Source of the DNA: Oscillospiraceae bacterium
GTDB taxonomy: Bacteria; Bacillota; Clostridia; Oscillospirales; Ruminococcaceae
Direction: 5' to 3'
DNA length: 64,000 nt
Assembly: GCA_022793675.1 (NCBI GenBank)
Contig: JAAWDH010000005.1
Span: 62,001-126,000 of the forward strand
Under the pieces are notes generated by a model. That model ran no database searches and was not told the origin of the DNA. It saw only the letters and a program-made list of their open reading frames with translations. Shown here one piece after another: positions 9,593 through 17,507 of this stretch. Positions within the stretch are counted from its first letter, which is position 1; each line of letters begins with the position of its first letter. The translations under genes were made by a program, and so were the position numbers.

Positions 9593-10978
9593 TCAATTTT
9601 CAATCAGCTTATGCCGGCACCAGCGATCCCCCCGCAGCCGCCACAAGAAAACCAGGCTCTTGACTACCCATTCGATGCACATCGCCAGCCATACCCCTTC
9701 AATACCCAGGTTAAAGTTGATCGCCAACAGATACCCCAATGTCACCCGCACGACCCACATTGTCACCAATGCTGTCAGCGAAGTGAAGCGGGCATCCCCT
9801 GCCGCCCGGAATCCTGATGGGAAAAGCGAGGCATACGGCCAGGAAAGCGGAATCATCAACAGGACGATTTTTAGGCAGTTCATGATATGTACGCCCGTCT
9901 CAGGAGAAACGTGGTACGGGATTATCAAGACGGGAAGCAGCGGCAGCAGCAAAAGCCCCAGCAGTACATGAATTACGCTGGTTGCAATCGAAAGGGATAC
10001 CAGCAGCCGTTTGGCTTCGTCAGGCCGGCCCGCGCCAATGCAATACCCCACCACTGTAACAACCAGCACATTGATAGCGTTACCAGGACTGATGGTCAGG
10101 TTGAAGATACTGTTGGCGACGGCATTGGCCGTCATGCTGACCGTCCCCAAAGCAACGATAAAAGTTTGGGTGATGATTTTGCCGCCGTGGAAAAAGACCT
10201 GTTCCAACGCAGTCGGAAGACCGATATACAGAATGCGCTTCTGCATAGCCATATCCAGGCGGAAAAAGGCTTTCAGTTTAATCTGCAAATCGGGACGGCG
10301 CTTGAGCAGATATCCCAGCGACAATACCCCTAACAGCGCGCGGCAAAAAATCAGCGAGATGCCGCTGCCCAGCACGCCCAGCTTGCAGATATTGATCAGC
10401 AGGAAATTGCCTGCAAGGAACACAGCGTTCAACATTACTGAAAGCATCATCGAAGCTTTGGTGTCGCCGCTGCCCCGCAGCGCACCCAACGACACCTGGA
10501 AAACGCTGTAAAGGGGGTAAGACAGCGCGCAGCAAATTAGATAGGTACGGCCATACCCCAGCACCAGCGGTTCGGCCCCGCCAAAAAGCAGGCCGATGAC
10601 CTGCTGGGAAAAGCCGATTAGGCAGGCTGCCACAAAAATTGCCAATGCCGCCGCTGAAAGCACAGCCTGCACGATGGCCTGTCCCGCCGCAGCGTGATTC
10701 TTATGGCCGATATATTGGGCGACAACAACGGTGCTGCCTGTGGCAATTGCCACATAGAAATTGGTGACGAAAAGGTTAACCGTTTCCACCATATTCACCG
10801 CCGCCACAGCAGCTTCGCCGGACGAGCTGACCATTGAGGAACTAAGCATCGACATGACCGCTACCATTGTGGTGTCAAAAAGGATAGGCCAGAAAAGCTG
10901 AAGGATCCGCTCAAACGGGATGACTTCGCTGCCCAGATGGCGGGAAAGCGCCGCCTGCAGCCTTGATTCAGTAGGCAC
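9593..10978 (-). CDS. MATE family efflux transporter
   Basis: 461-residue polytopic membrane protein of the MATE family (drug or metabolite/cation antiporter) with about 12 predicted helices in two similar halves, such as PILFDTTMVAVMSM early and GLPTALEQVFF at the start of the second half. Length is typical. It begins with GTG at 10978 after GAGAGGAG, at slightly long spacing. Its promoter contains a 16-bp perfect palindrome, suggesting repression by an unidentified regulator. The substrate is unknown; a sugar-isomerase gene follows. Confidence 0.9.
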   Translation of the reverse strand: MPTESRLQAALSRHLGSEVIPFERILQLFWPILFDTTMVAVMSMLSSSMVSSSGEAAVAAVNMVETVNLFVTNFYVAIATGSTVVVAQYIGHKNHAAAGQAIVQAVLSAAALAIFVAACLIGFSQQVIGLLFGGAEPLVLGYGRTYLICCALSYPLYSVFQVSLGALRGSGDTKASMMLSVMLNAVFLAGNFLLINICKLGVLGSGISLIFCRALLGVLSLGYLLKRRPDLQIKLKAFFRLDMAMQKRILYIGLPTALEQVFFHGGKIITQTFIVALGTVSMTANAVANSIFNLTISPGNAINVLVVTVVGYCIGAGRPDEAKRLLVSLSIATSVIHVLLGLLLLPLLPVLIIPYHVSPETGVHIMNCLKIVLLMIPLSWPYASLFPSGFRAAGDARFTSLTALVTMWVVRVTLGYLLAINFNLGIEGVWLAMCIEWVVKSLVFLWRLRGDRWCRHKLIEN

Positions 10979-11027
10979 GATTTAAAAAAACTCCTCTCGG
11001 GGCCGCTTATCTGCTGCCGCTATCCCT

Positions 11028-11056
11028 ATTGTAATCCATTTTCACGAAAATGTCTA
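11028..11056 (-). promoter_or_regulatory. MATE promoter with palindromic operator
   Basis: Minus-strand TAGACA, 17-nt spacer, TACAAT. The spacer holds a perfect palindrome, CATTTTCacGAAAATG (11037-11052), positioned so that a bound repressor would block RNA polymerase. Confidence 0.65.
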
Positions 11057-11075
11057 GCGTTTTCTAATATTTTTT

Positions 11076-11122
11076 TGGGGGCTCTGCCCCTGGCCCTGCT
11101 CAAAGGCCAAAAGCCCTTGAGC
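11076..11122. repeat. Twin hairpin element downstream of htpG
   Basis: GGGGCTCTGCCCC and a second hairpin, GCTCAAAGGC/GCCCTTGAGC with loop CAAAA (11098-11122), lie between the MATE promoter and htpG. They may act as a terminator or be a small repeat; I cannot tell which. Confidence 0.4.
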
Positions 11123-11147
11123 ATCCCTATCCTTAGCAAAATATGGC

Positions 11148-11175
11148 GCGCACCTACGCTTTGACGCAGGTGCGC
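11148..11175 (-). terminator. Weak terminator hairpin after htpG
   Basis: GCGCACCT/AGGTGCGC stem 20 nt past the htpG stop, followed by a short ATATTTTG stretch rather than a good T-tract. Confidence 0.45.
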
Positions 11176-11196
11176 GGATTGTTCCGTTATGGCAGC

Positions 11197-13101
11197 TTAA
11201 AAAAGGGCGCATATCGCATTGGAGAAGGCGACGGGGTCGTCGATGGGGAGGCCTTCGATAAGCAGCGCCTGGTTATAGAGCAGCTCGGTATAGGTCTTCA
11301 GACGCTCGGTATCGGTACCGAAAAGGCCTGCCAGCCGCTCAAAGACCGGATGGCTGGGGTTCAGCTCCAATACCCGCTGGGCCTGCACCTTCTGGTCGCC
11401 TGGCACAGCGCCGGGCATCCCATTAAGTACCTTTTCCATCTCAATAGAAAGGCCGCCGTCGGTGGAAAGGCAGATGGGATGGCTTTTCAGACGTGCCGAA
11501 AGGCGCACATCGCTGACGCGGTCGCCTAGGGTATCCTTCATAAAGCGGAACAATTCCTTATGGGCTTCGTTTTTCTGTTTGACTTCCTCGTCCTCTTTCG
11601 GCTCTTCCAAACCAAGGTCTTTATCGGAAACAGAGCGGAATTCCTTTTCGTTGAAACTTGCCATCATCTTCAGGCAGAACTCGTCCACATCATCGGTCAG
11701 ATAGAGGATTTCATATCCCATCTCTTTCAGGCGCTCGGTCTGGGGCAGCCGGTCGATGCGGGCGGTAGAATCGCCGCAGGCATAGTAGATATATTTCTGA
11801 TCTTCCTTCATCCGGCCTACATATTCTTCCAGCGTAACCAGTTTCTGCTCGGTGGACGAGTAAAACAGCAGAAGGTCCTGCAGCAGGTCCTTGTGCGCGC
11901 CGTAATCGCTGTAGACGCCGTATTTCAGCTGCAAGCCGAAATTCTGATAGAAGGCTTCATAGGCTTCGCGCCCGTTTTTGAGCATGTCCAGCAGTTCGCT
12001 TTTGATTTTCTTTTCCAGCCTGCCGGCAATCAGCTTCAGCTGCCGGTCGTGCTGGAGCATTTCACGGGAGATGTTCAGCGAAAGGTCCTGGGAATCGACA
12101 AGCCCCTTGACAAAGCTGAAATAATCGGGCAGCAGATCGGCGCATTTGTCCATAATCAGCACGCCGCTGGCGTAGAGCTGCAGGCCCTTTTCGTAATCGC
12201 GGGAATAAAAATCATAGGGCGGGCGCGACGGGATAAACAGCAAAGCGTTGTAGGTGGAAAGGCCCTCCGTACTGCTATGGATAACCTTAGCCGGGGCTTC
12301 ATAGTCAAAAAACTTTTCCCGATAGAAGGCTGTATAGTCGTCGTCGGTCAGCTCGCTTTTGTTTTTGCGCCAGATCGGCACCATGCTGTTCAGGGTCTGG
12401 TCTTCAGTATAGCTTTCGTACTCAGCAGGCACGCCTTCAACGCCTGTCCCCTCTTTGACCCGGCTGCGCTCAACCATCATGCGAATGGGATAACGGATAT
12501 AGTCGGAATAACGCTTGACCAACTGCTGCAGGCGGTAGCTGTCAAGGAATTCATCAAAATTTTCCTCTTCACTGCTGGGCTTGATGGTCAGAATGATGTC
12601 GGTGCCGCAGCTTTCTTTTTTGTCGGGCGTAATGGTGTAGCCGTCCGCGCCGTCGGACTCCCAGCGGAACGCTTCGTCAGAGCCGTAGGGCTTTGTCAAT
12701 ACTGTTACATGGTCGCTGACCATAAAAGCCGAGTAGAAGCCGACGCCGAACTGGCCAATAATATCGATTTCCTCTTTGGCTTCGTTGTCCCGCTTGAAAG
12801 CCAGCGAACCGCTCTGGGCAATCGTGCCCAAATTATTTTCCAGCTCCTCCTCGTTCATCCCGCAGCCATTGTCAGAAATTGTCAATATACGGGCTTCTTT
12901 GTCTGCCGTAAGCCGGATACAGAAATCTTCCCGGTTCATGCCGGCCTGCCCATCGGTGAGGGCGTGGTAATAGAGCTTGTCAATGGCGTCGCTGGCATTG
13001 GAAACCAGCTCGCGGAGGAAAATCTCCCGATGGGTATAAATTGAATTGATCATCAGATCCAGCAGGCGTTTAGATTCCGCCTTAAATTCTTTTTTGGCCA
13101 T
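11197..13101 (-). CDS. htpG: Molecular chaperone HtpG (Hsp90)
   Basis: 634-residue bacterial Hsp90, an ATP-dependent dimeric chaperone. The GHKL ATPase domain shows [13 protein letters not shown] (about residues 30-42), DNGCGM (about 79-84) and [11 protein letters not shown] (about 117-127). A middle domain with [12 protein letters not shown] and a C-terminal dimerisation domain follow. Length is normal. The promoter region carries a perfect CIRCE inverted repeat, so HrcA most likely represses it. The ATG at 13101 follows an AGGAAGCGGC-type site. It is transcribed as a single gene. Confidence 0.97.
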   Translation of the reverse strand: MAKKEFKAESKRLLDLMINSIYTHREIFLRELVSNASDAIDKLYYHALTDGQAGMNREDFCIRLTADKEARILTISDNGCGMNEEELENNLGTIAQSGSLAFKRDNEAKEEIDIIGQFGVGFYSAFMVSDHVTVLTKPYGSDEAFRWESDGADGYTITPDKKESCGTDIILTIKPSSEEENFDEFLDSYRLQQLVKRYSDYIRYPIRMMVERSRVKEGTGVEGVPAEYESYTEDQTLNSMVPIWRKNKSELTDDDYTAFYREKFFDYEAPAKVIHSSTEGLSTYNALLFIPSRPPYDFYSRDYEKGLQLYASGVLIMDKCADLLPDYFSFVKGLVDSQDLSLNISREMLQHDRQLKLIAGRLEKKIKSELLDMLKNGREAYEAFYQNFGLQLKYGVYSDYGAHKDLLQDLLLFYSSTEQKLVTLEEYVGRMKEDQKYIYYACGDSTARIDRLPQTERLKEMGYEILYLTDDVDEFCLKMMASFNEKEFRSVSDKDLGLEEPKEDEEVKQKNEAHKELFRFMKDTLGDRVSDVRLSARLKSHPICLSTDGGLSIEMEKVLNGMPGAVPGDQKVQAQRVLELNPSHPVFERLAGLFGTDTERLKTYTELLYNQALLIEGLPIDDPVAFSNAICALF

Positions 13102-13156
13102 AGATGCCGCTTCCTTTCTTTACTGAAGCTGCCTAACGGGCAGGTGATTTTATATT

Positions 13157-13183
13157 TTAGCACTCATTATATAAGAGTGCTAA
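13157..13183. promoter_or_regulatory. CIRCE operator (HrcA) upstream of htpG
   Basis: TTAGCACTC, 9-nt spacer, GAGTGCTAA: a perfect match to the CIRCE consensus. On the minus strand the spacer contains TATAAT (13166-13171), so the htpG -10 box lies inside the operator. HrcA would therefore occlude the promoter directly. Confidence 0.93.
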
Positions 13184-13279
13184 CGATGTTTTTACTATAC
13201 ACCATTTCCAGCAGAAAATCAAGCCTTTCCAGCAGAATTTACAGCTTTTTCATATAAGATAAAAAATGTTCCAAATCCT

Positions 13280-13308
13280 TTGACAACAGACAAAATCTGT
13301 GCTATAAT
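13280..13308 (+). promoter_or_regulatory. SigA promoter of the acetyltransferase gene, with inverted repeat
   Basis: TTGACA, 17-nt spacer, TATAAT: consensus. The spacer contains ACAGAcaaaaTCTGT, a 5+5 inverted repeat that could bind a regulator. Confidence 0.85.
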
Positions 13309-13360
13309 GATAGACAGTATTTTACACCAACAAATCATCACATTTAAAGAGGAATCTGAT

Positions 13361-14131
13361 ATGGGTATGACGAGAAGGGAAATTATCAAGCATATTGATA
13401 ATGGCGCTAATTTTTACATCAGCCTTTTCGGGCGGGCCGAGCATATGGCTATGACCGATAACGGCCTATTCGCCACTGTGCAGCCAAAAGCTGGCGAGCA
13501 AGGGATTTCTTTTGTTTATAACATCCGTATAGAACATCTCGACACCTCGCGGCAGATTGAGGTCGTCAACCAGATCCACCTGCTGAGGCGGCCTATTTGG
13601 CTGAACCTGCTGGCCAGCGACCAGGTAACACGGCTGATTTTCGGCAAGCCCAGGGTCCATGGGCAGACCGAATTCGGCGAAGAGGACGAAATCTACGAAG
13701 CTATGCTCCCTGAAGACGCCCCCAGCCCCGCCGACTGTAACGCCCAGGTCATGCAGGTGACCACCCCGGAAAGCTTTGCCCTTTGGACGCAGATCGTCAA
13801 CGGCCTCTTATCGGAAGGCCGGCAGGATATCCATCCCCGCGGCCATTACAGCCTTTGCCGGGAAGGGCTGCTGCGCTGCTATCTGCTTTACCAGGACGGG
13901 GAGATAACAGCCGCAGCCGCCGTGGCAGACAATCATGGTATAGATTCATTGGAATTTGTCTGCGTACAGCCAGATTTCCGCCGCCAAGGGTTTGGCGCAG
14001 CCATCTGCCGCTACGCAGCCGCCGAAGCTTTTGCAAACGGCGCGAAAATCCTCACGGTCCGCGCAAATAGCCTCGCTGCAGCAAAGCTTTACCAATCCGT
14101 CGGCTTCCAAATCTACAACGACGCCATCTGA
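13361..14131 (+). CDS. GNAT-family N-acetyltransferase with N-terminal extension
   Basis: 256-residue protein. The C-terminal ~110 residues are a GNAT fold: the acetyl-CoA binding segment VQPDFRRQGFGAAICRYA (about residues 208-225), then LTVRANSLAAAKLYQSVGF. The first ~130 residues are a separate domain I do not recognise. The start at 13361 is chosen because the promoter core reaches 13308 and AAAGAGGA precedes this ATG; a longer reading would start inside the promoter. A DUF4250 gene follows 17 nt after the stop, probably in the same transcript. The acceptor substrate is unknown. Confidence 0.8.
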   Translation: MGMTRREIIKHIDNGANFYISLFGRAEHMAMTDNGLFATVQPKAGEQGISFVYNIRIEHLDTSRQIEVVNQIHLLRRPIWLNLLASDQVTRLIFGKPRVHGQTEFGEEDEIYEAMLPEDAPSPADCNAQVMQVTTPESFALWTQIVNGLLSEGRQDIHPRGHYSLCREGLLRCYLLYQDGEITAAAAVADNHGIDSLEFVCVQPDFRRQGFGAAICRYAAAEAFANGAKILTVRANSLAAAKLYQSVGFQIYNDAI

Positions 14132-14148
14132 GCTGCAAGGAGGACGCC

Positions 14149-14376
14149 ATGAACCTTCCCAATGACCCGTTTATCCTGCTTAGCATGGTGAACACCAAGC
14201 TGCGGGACTTCTATCCAACGCTGAACGCCCTTTGCGACGGCGAAGAAGCCGATAAGCAGGTGCTGGCCGAAAAACTCCAAGCGGCAGGTTATACCTATAG
14301 CCCTGAACGCAACCAATTTGTCCGTCACAACGCAGCAGGGCCTAATGGTTGTGCAAACGCGTGCCCGGGCGAATAA
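14149..14376 (+). CDS. DUF4250 family protein
   Basis: 75-residue protein. The first ~60 residues match the short Clostridia family DUF4250: NLPNDPFILLSMVNTKLRDF at the start, then a helical segment and GYTYSPERNQFV. The function of the family is unknown. AAGGAGG gives a strong ribosome site. The last residues (after FV) are probably non-family sequence, and the stop codon lies inside a dispersed repeat copy (14370-14432), so the natural C-terminus may have been altered by insertion. Confidence 0.8.
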   Translation: MNLPNDPFILLSMVNTKLRDFYPTLNALCDGEEADKQVLAEKLQAAGYTYSPERNQFVRHNAAGPNGCANACPGE

Positions 14377-14432
14377 AAGTCTTTAAACTTAGCTTTGCTG
14401 AGCTTGAGCTTTTCTTCAAAAAGCGGAGAAGC
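14370..14432 (-). repeat. Dispersed repeat copy H (partial)
   Basis: Reverse copy of the left part of the element. On the minus strand it reads GCTTTTTGAAGAAAAGC, then CTTAGC-like sequence and AAAGACTTTTATTCGCC. It spans the stop of the DUF4250 gene and supplies the last codons and TGA of the convergent HAD gene. Confidence 0.7.
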
Positions 14433-15237
14433 GGCCGTGCTGCTCAAGCCAGCGGGCGACGCCGTCCTCGTCGTTGCTGCCAATGACGGCCACAGCGGCG
14501 CGCTGCAGTTCGTCTACCGCGTTCGCCACTGCGTAGCCTTCGTCGGCGACCTCAAACATATCCAAATCATTTTTGCCGTCGCCGAACGCTACCACCCGGC
14601 TGCACCCTAACAGTTCCTTTAACTGGCAAACAGCGTTTGCCTTAGAGGCCGCCTGCGGCATGATTTCCAGCCAAAGGTCGCCAGTATAAACATCCTTCTG
14701 GAAGACACAGTGATACCGATGCTGATATTTCTGGAAAAGCGGCGTCAGCTTTTCCGCTTCGCCAATACAGGTGAAATAGAAAATCTCGCCCAAAAACAGC
14801 TCTTCGGCCTCCCCCACTGGGTTATCGCGCGGGTCGCCGCTGCGGGTGGCGGTAAACGCCAGCGTTTCTTTTGTGCATTTTTGCGGCAGATAGGAAAATC
14901 GCTCTTTCCCCTCTGCAACGGCATAAACGACCGGGTAAACGCCATGGGCAATCAAATCGCGCAGCAGCGCCTGGCCGTCTTCGCCGAAAAAGTTGGCGCG
15001 CAGGGTCTTGCCAGTCACGTTGTTGACGATAAAAGCCCCGTTATAGACAATCAGCGGGATTTTTGCGTCAAGCCCTTTCGTCACTTTGGAAGCAGTTACA
15101 TAAGAACGGGCTGTCGCATAGGAAAAAAGCATCCCAGCAGCAGTAAGGCGACCAATCGCCTCGCAGGTGTAACGGGAAAGGGCGGCGTCGCTGCGCAGCA
15201 GGGTGCCGTCCAAATCAGATACATAAAGCGTTTTCAT
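14416..15237 (-). CDS. Cof-type HAD-IIB hydrolase
   Basis: 273-residue HAD phosphatase. Motif I is SDLDGTLL (nucleophile Asp, about residues 7-14). Motif IV is VAFGDGKNDLDMF (about residues 214-226), with a type IIB cap between them. Members dephosphorylate small phosphorylated metabolites, often sugar phosphates or flavin intermediates; the substrate here is unknown. The C-terminal ...GRFSAF and stop lie inside a dispersed repeat. It is transcribed toward the DUF4250 gene. Confidence 0.88.
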   Translation of the reverse strand: MKTLYVSDLDGTLLRSDAALSRYTCEAIGRLTAAGMLFSYATARSYVTASKVTKGLDAKIPLIVYNGAFIVNNVTGKTLRANFFGEDGQALLRDLIAHGVYPVVYAVAEGKERFSYLPQKCTKETLAFTATRSGDPRDNPVGEAEELFLGEIFYFTCIGEAEKLTPLFQKYQHRYHCVFQKDVYTGDLWLEIMPQAASKANAVCQLKELLGCSRVVAFGDGKNDLDMFEVADEGYAVANAVDELQRAAVAVIGSNDEDGVARWLEQHGRFSAF

Positions 15238-15253
15238 TCTTTACCCCCACAAT

Positions 15254-15290
15254 GAAAAGCGGTATTCAGCATAGGCCAGATACCGCTTTT
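15254..15290 (-). terminator. Terminator of the prs-tautomerase operon
   Basis: AAAAGCGGTATC/GATACCGCTTTT-type stem with flanking A/T tracts, 18-54 nt after the tautomerase stop. Confidence 0.85.
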
Positions 15291-15307
15291 CTGTTTTACA
15301 GACATAT

Positions 15308-15517
15308 TTAAGGATTGTTTTGGTGATAAGCCGCTTTCACTTGGTCAATTGTCCTGCCGCCAATACCAATATTTTGGTCAGGCAGCTCTTTAAGGGTGAC
15401 CAGGAAAAATTCCGGCGGCGTCCCGGTAATTTCCGAAGCCGTCCGGGTCAGTTCCCGGATCAGCGCTTCCTTCTGACTGTTGGACAACGCCCCGCACTCC
15501 ACAGTAATATAAGGCAT
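15308..15517 (-). CDS. 4-oxalocrotonate tautomerase-like protein
   Basis: 69-residue tautomerase-superfamily protein. After Met removal the N-terminus is Pro, the catalytic base of this fold (MPYITVECG). Length matches the 60-70-residue 4-OT/DmpI group. Its ATG overlaps the TAA of the upstream PRPP synthetase (TAATG), so translation is coupled. A metabolic link between the two is not known to me. The substrate is unassigned; family membership is good. Confidence 0.82.
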   Translation of the reverse strand: MPYITVECGALSNSQKEALIRELTRTASEITGTPPEFFLVTLKELPDQNIGIGGRTIDQVKAAYHQNNP

Positions 15518-16686
15518 TATTCCCCTCCGCGAACCCGCTCAAGCAGCTTATTGATCCGGTGGACAGGGTCAAGCAGGCCGCTGATGGATTGGTCGTGGTT
15601 CAAGGTATCAATGATATAGGCGATATATTTGGCCATATCCACCTCGCGGTACCAGGGCCGCGCCTGCAGCTCAGGGGTACGGTAAATCAGGTTCGTAGTG
15701 AATACCTTGGTGATGTCGCCCCGTTTGTAGGCTTCGTCAAACTTCTCCAAGCCTTCGCAGAAAAGGCCGAAAGTAGCGCAGATAAAGATGCGCCCTGCCC
15801 CACGGGCTTTCAGCTGGGTAGCAATATCCAGCACCGATTCACCAGAGGAAATCATATCGTCGACAATAATTAGGTCTTTGCCTTCCACGTTGTTGCCCAA
15901 AAATTCATGGGCGACAATGGGGTTTTTGCCCTGAACAATCACCGAGTAGTCCCGCCGCTTGTAGAACATCCCAAGCTCGACCCCCAGTACCGAGGCATAA
16001 TACATACAACGGGACATCCCGCCCTCGTCCGGGGAAATGATCATCAGGTGGTCCTTGTTGATTTTCAGGTCGGGGACGGTGTTGACCATAGCCTTCAGGA
16101 ACTGGTAGGTGGGCTGGACGTTTTCAAAGCCGCTCAAAGGAATCGCATTCTGCACCCGGGCGTCGTGGGCATCGAAGGTAATCAGGTTGTCCACCCCCAT
16201 CGCCGCCAGTTCCTGCAAGCAGATGGCGCAGTCAAGGGATTCGCGGGAAGCGCGGCGGTGCTGCCGGCCTTCATAGAGCATCGGCATGATGACGTTGATC
16301 CGCCGGGCCTTGCCGCTGGAGGCGGCAATGATGCGCTTCAGGTCCTGATAATGGTCGTCCGGACTCATCGGGACGGTCAGCCCATACATACCGTAGGTGA
16401 CGCCATAGTTGAAGCAGTCCACCACGATGTACAGATCATGTCCGCGGACTGTCTCCTTGATGATGCCTTTGCCTTCGCCGTTGCCGAACCGGGGGCAGCT
16501 GGTTTTGATCAGATAGCTGTCGCGGCAGTAGCCGATAAACTCGCTCTCGCTCATCAGCTCGCCGTGGCGCTGGGCGCGCCATTCCGCCAAATGGCGGTCA
16601 ACCTTGCCGACCAGGTCCTCGCAGCCTTTCATGCCCACGATATTCAGCGGGCCAACAGGAATCGAAACCTCATGAATAGCTTCCAT
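15517..16686 (-). CDS. prs: Ribose-phosphate pyrophosphokinase (long Clostridia form)
   Basis: 389-residue PRPP synthetase that makes 5-phosphoribosyl diphosphate from ribose-5-phosphate and ATP for nucleotide, His and Trp synthesis. The PRPP loop reads LIIVDDMISSGES (about residues 279-291), and the flexible-loop region has YKRRDYS. It is longer than the usual ~315 residues because of N-terminal and C-terminal extensions typical of a Clostridia subgroup. The start at 16686 has GAGGAGG upstream; a longer reading adds seven residues without support. It has its own consensus promoter. Confidence 0.9.
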   Translation of the reverse strand: MEAIHEVSIPVGPLNIVGMKGCEDLVGKVDRHLAEWRAQRHGELMSESEFIGYCRDSYLIKTSCPRFGNGEGKGIIKETVRGHDLYIVVDCFNYGVTYGMYGLTVPMSPDDHYQDLKRIIAASSGKARRINVIMPMLYEGRQHRRASRESLDCAICLQELAAMGVDNLITFDAHDARVQNAIPLSGFENVQPTYQFLKAMVNTVPDLKINKDHLMIISPDEGGMSRCMYYASVLGVELGMFYKRRDYSVIVQGKNPIVAHEFLGNNVEGKDLIIVDDMISSGESVLDIATQLKARGAGRIFICATFGLFCEGLEKFDEAYKRGDITKVFTTNLIYRTPELQARPWYREVDMAKYIAYIIDTLNHDQSISGLLDPVHRINKLLERVRGGE

Positions 16687-16751
16687 AGTCTGTAAACTCC
16701 TCCTCATGATGTGTCACGGTAACTCGTCCGAATCACACTGCCTACCTCTAT

Positions 16752-16780
16752 ATTATATCTGCAAAGTGAAGAAATTGCAA
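16752..16780 (-). promoter_or_regulatory. Promoter of prs
   Basis: Minus-strand TTGCAA, 17-nt spacer, TATAAT, about 65 nt before the start. Confidence 0.8.
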
Positions 16781-16910
16781 ACTTTTTGGTAAACAATCTT
16801 GAAGGAAAAGTACTGCAATATTTGTGGATTATTCATGAATTTCAGCGAAAAAGGGCTACTTTCAGACCGCTGGGGCCGAAAAAAGGCTGGATTTTTTAAA
16901 AATTTATGCA

Positions 16911-16946
16911 AAATCCCCCGGGCGGTAGACCATCCGGGGGAAGATT
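16911..16946 (-). terminator. Terminator of the peptidoglycan-binding cluster
   Basis: AATCCCCCGG/CCGGGGG-AGATT stem just after the stop at 16950, with T-rich sequence beyond on the minus strand. Confidence 0.75.
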
Positions 16947-16949
16947 TGT

Positions 16950-17489
16950 CTATTTTTGGTGGATTTTAGCATCAAATAGCTCTTTAGCAGCGAAATTATA
17001 AAGGCTGGCGATATGGTTCCAGGTAGCCAAGTCAATAACGCCGGTGGGATCCAGCTCACAACGGCGCTGAAGCTCCATTACCGCCTGCTCGGTCTCATCC
17101 TCAAAGCTGCCGGAACAAGGGGCAATAGGAATGTTGTGGAATTTCTCGGCCAGGAACTGAAGCACCAGCTGCATCCCCTGCACCAAATTCCCGGAAGCCC
17201 CTTTCCCCAACAGAAAACAGCTGGAAGGGAAACAGTCCAACATAGAGGGGACTGAATTTTGCAGCATAATTTGCTGATAGCTGCCGGCAATGGCCTCCCA
17301 AGTCTCTATATCCATCTTGCCGCTGTCGGGAAGGTTATGGGACTTCTGGAAGGCTGCCACCATCTGGCAGGTGGTGTCGTCATAGACGCCGTTTACCTGC
17401 AGCGTTGGCGACCCGCCCTGGAAACGATCGATAGCCCGCAGATAGCTTTGGATTTCGCAGATGGCGGCAGAAGAATCAATGGTTGTCAT
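16950..17489 (-). CDS. Protein with two peptidoglycan-binding domains
   Basis: 179-residue protein made of two PG_binding_1 (PF01471) repeats. Each has the pattern VNGVYDDTTCQMVAAFQ...LPDSGKMDIETWEAI, or SFEDETEQAVMELQ...LDPTGVIDLATWNHI. There is no signal peptide or membrane segment, and no catalytic domain. Together with the two upstream genes (19-25 nt gaps) it forms a small operon. The context and the SpoIID-like partner suggest a spore-cortex or spore-coat role; that is inference. Confidence 0.85.
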   Translation of the reverse strand: MTTIDSSAAICEIQSYLRAIDRFQGGSPTLQVNGVYDDTTCQMVAAFQKSHNLPDSGKMDIETWEAIAGSYQQIMLQNSVPSMLDCFPSSCFLLGKGASGNLVQGMQLVLQFLAEKFHNIPIAPCSGSFEDETEQAVMELQRRCELDPTGVIDLATWNHIASLYNFAAKELFDAKIHQK

Positions 17490-17507
17490 AGTCTCGCTCC
17501 TTCCGGA

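Noticed and set aside
11560-13044. 494-residue open frame antisense to htpG on the plus strand
   Set aside because: It mirrors htpG codon structure, has no ribosome site, and htpG is unmistakable on the other strand.
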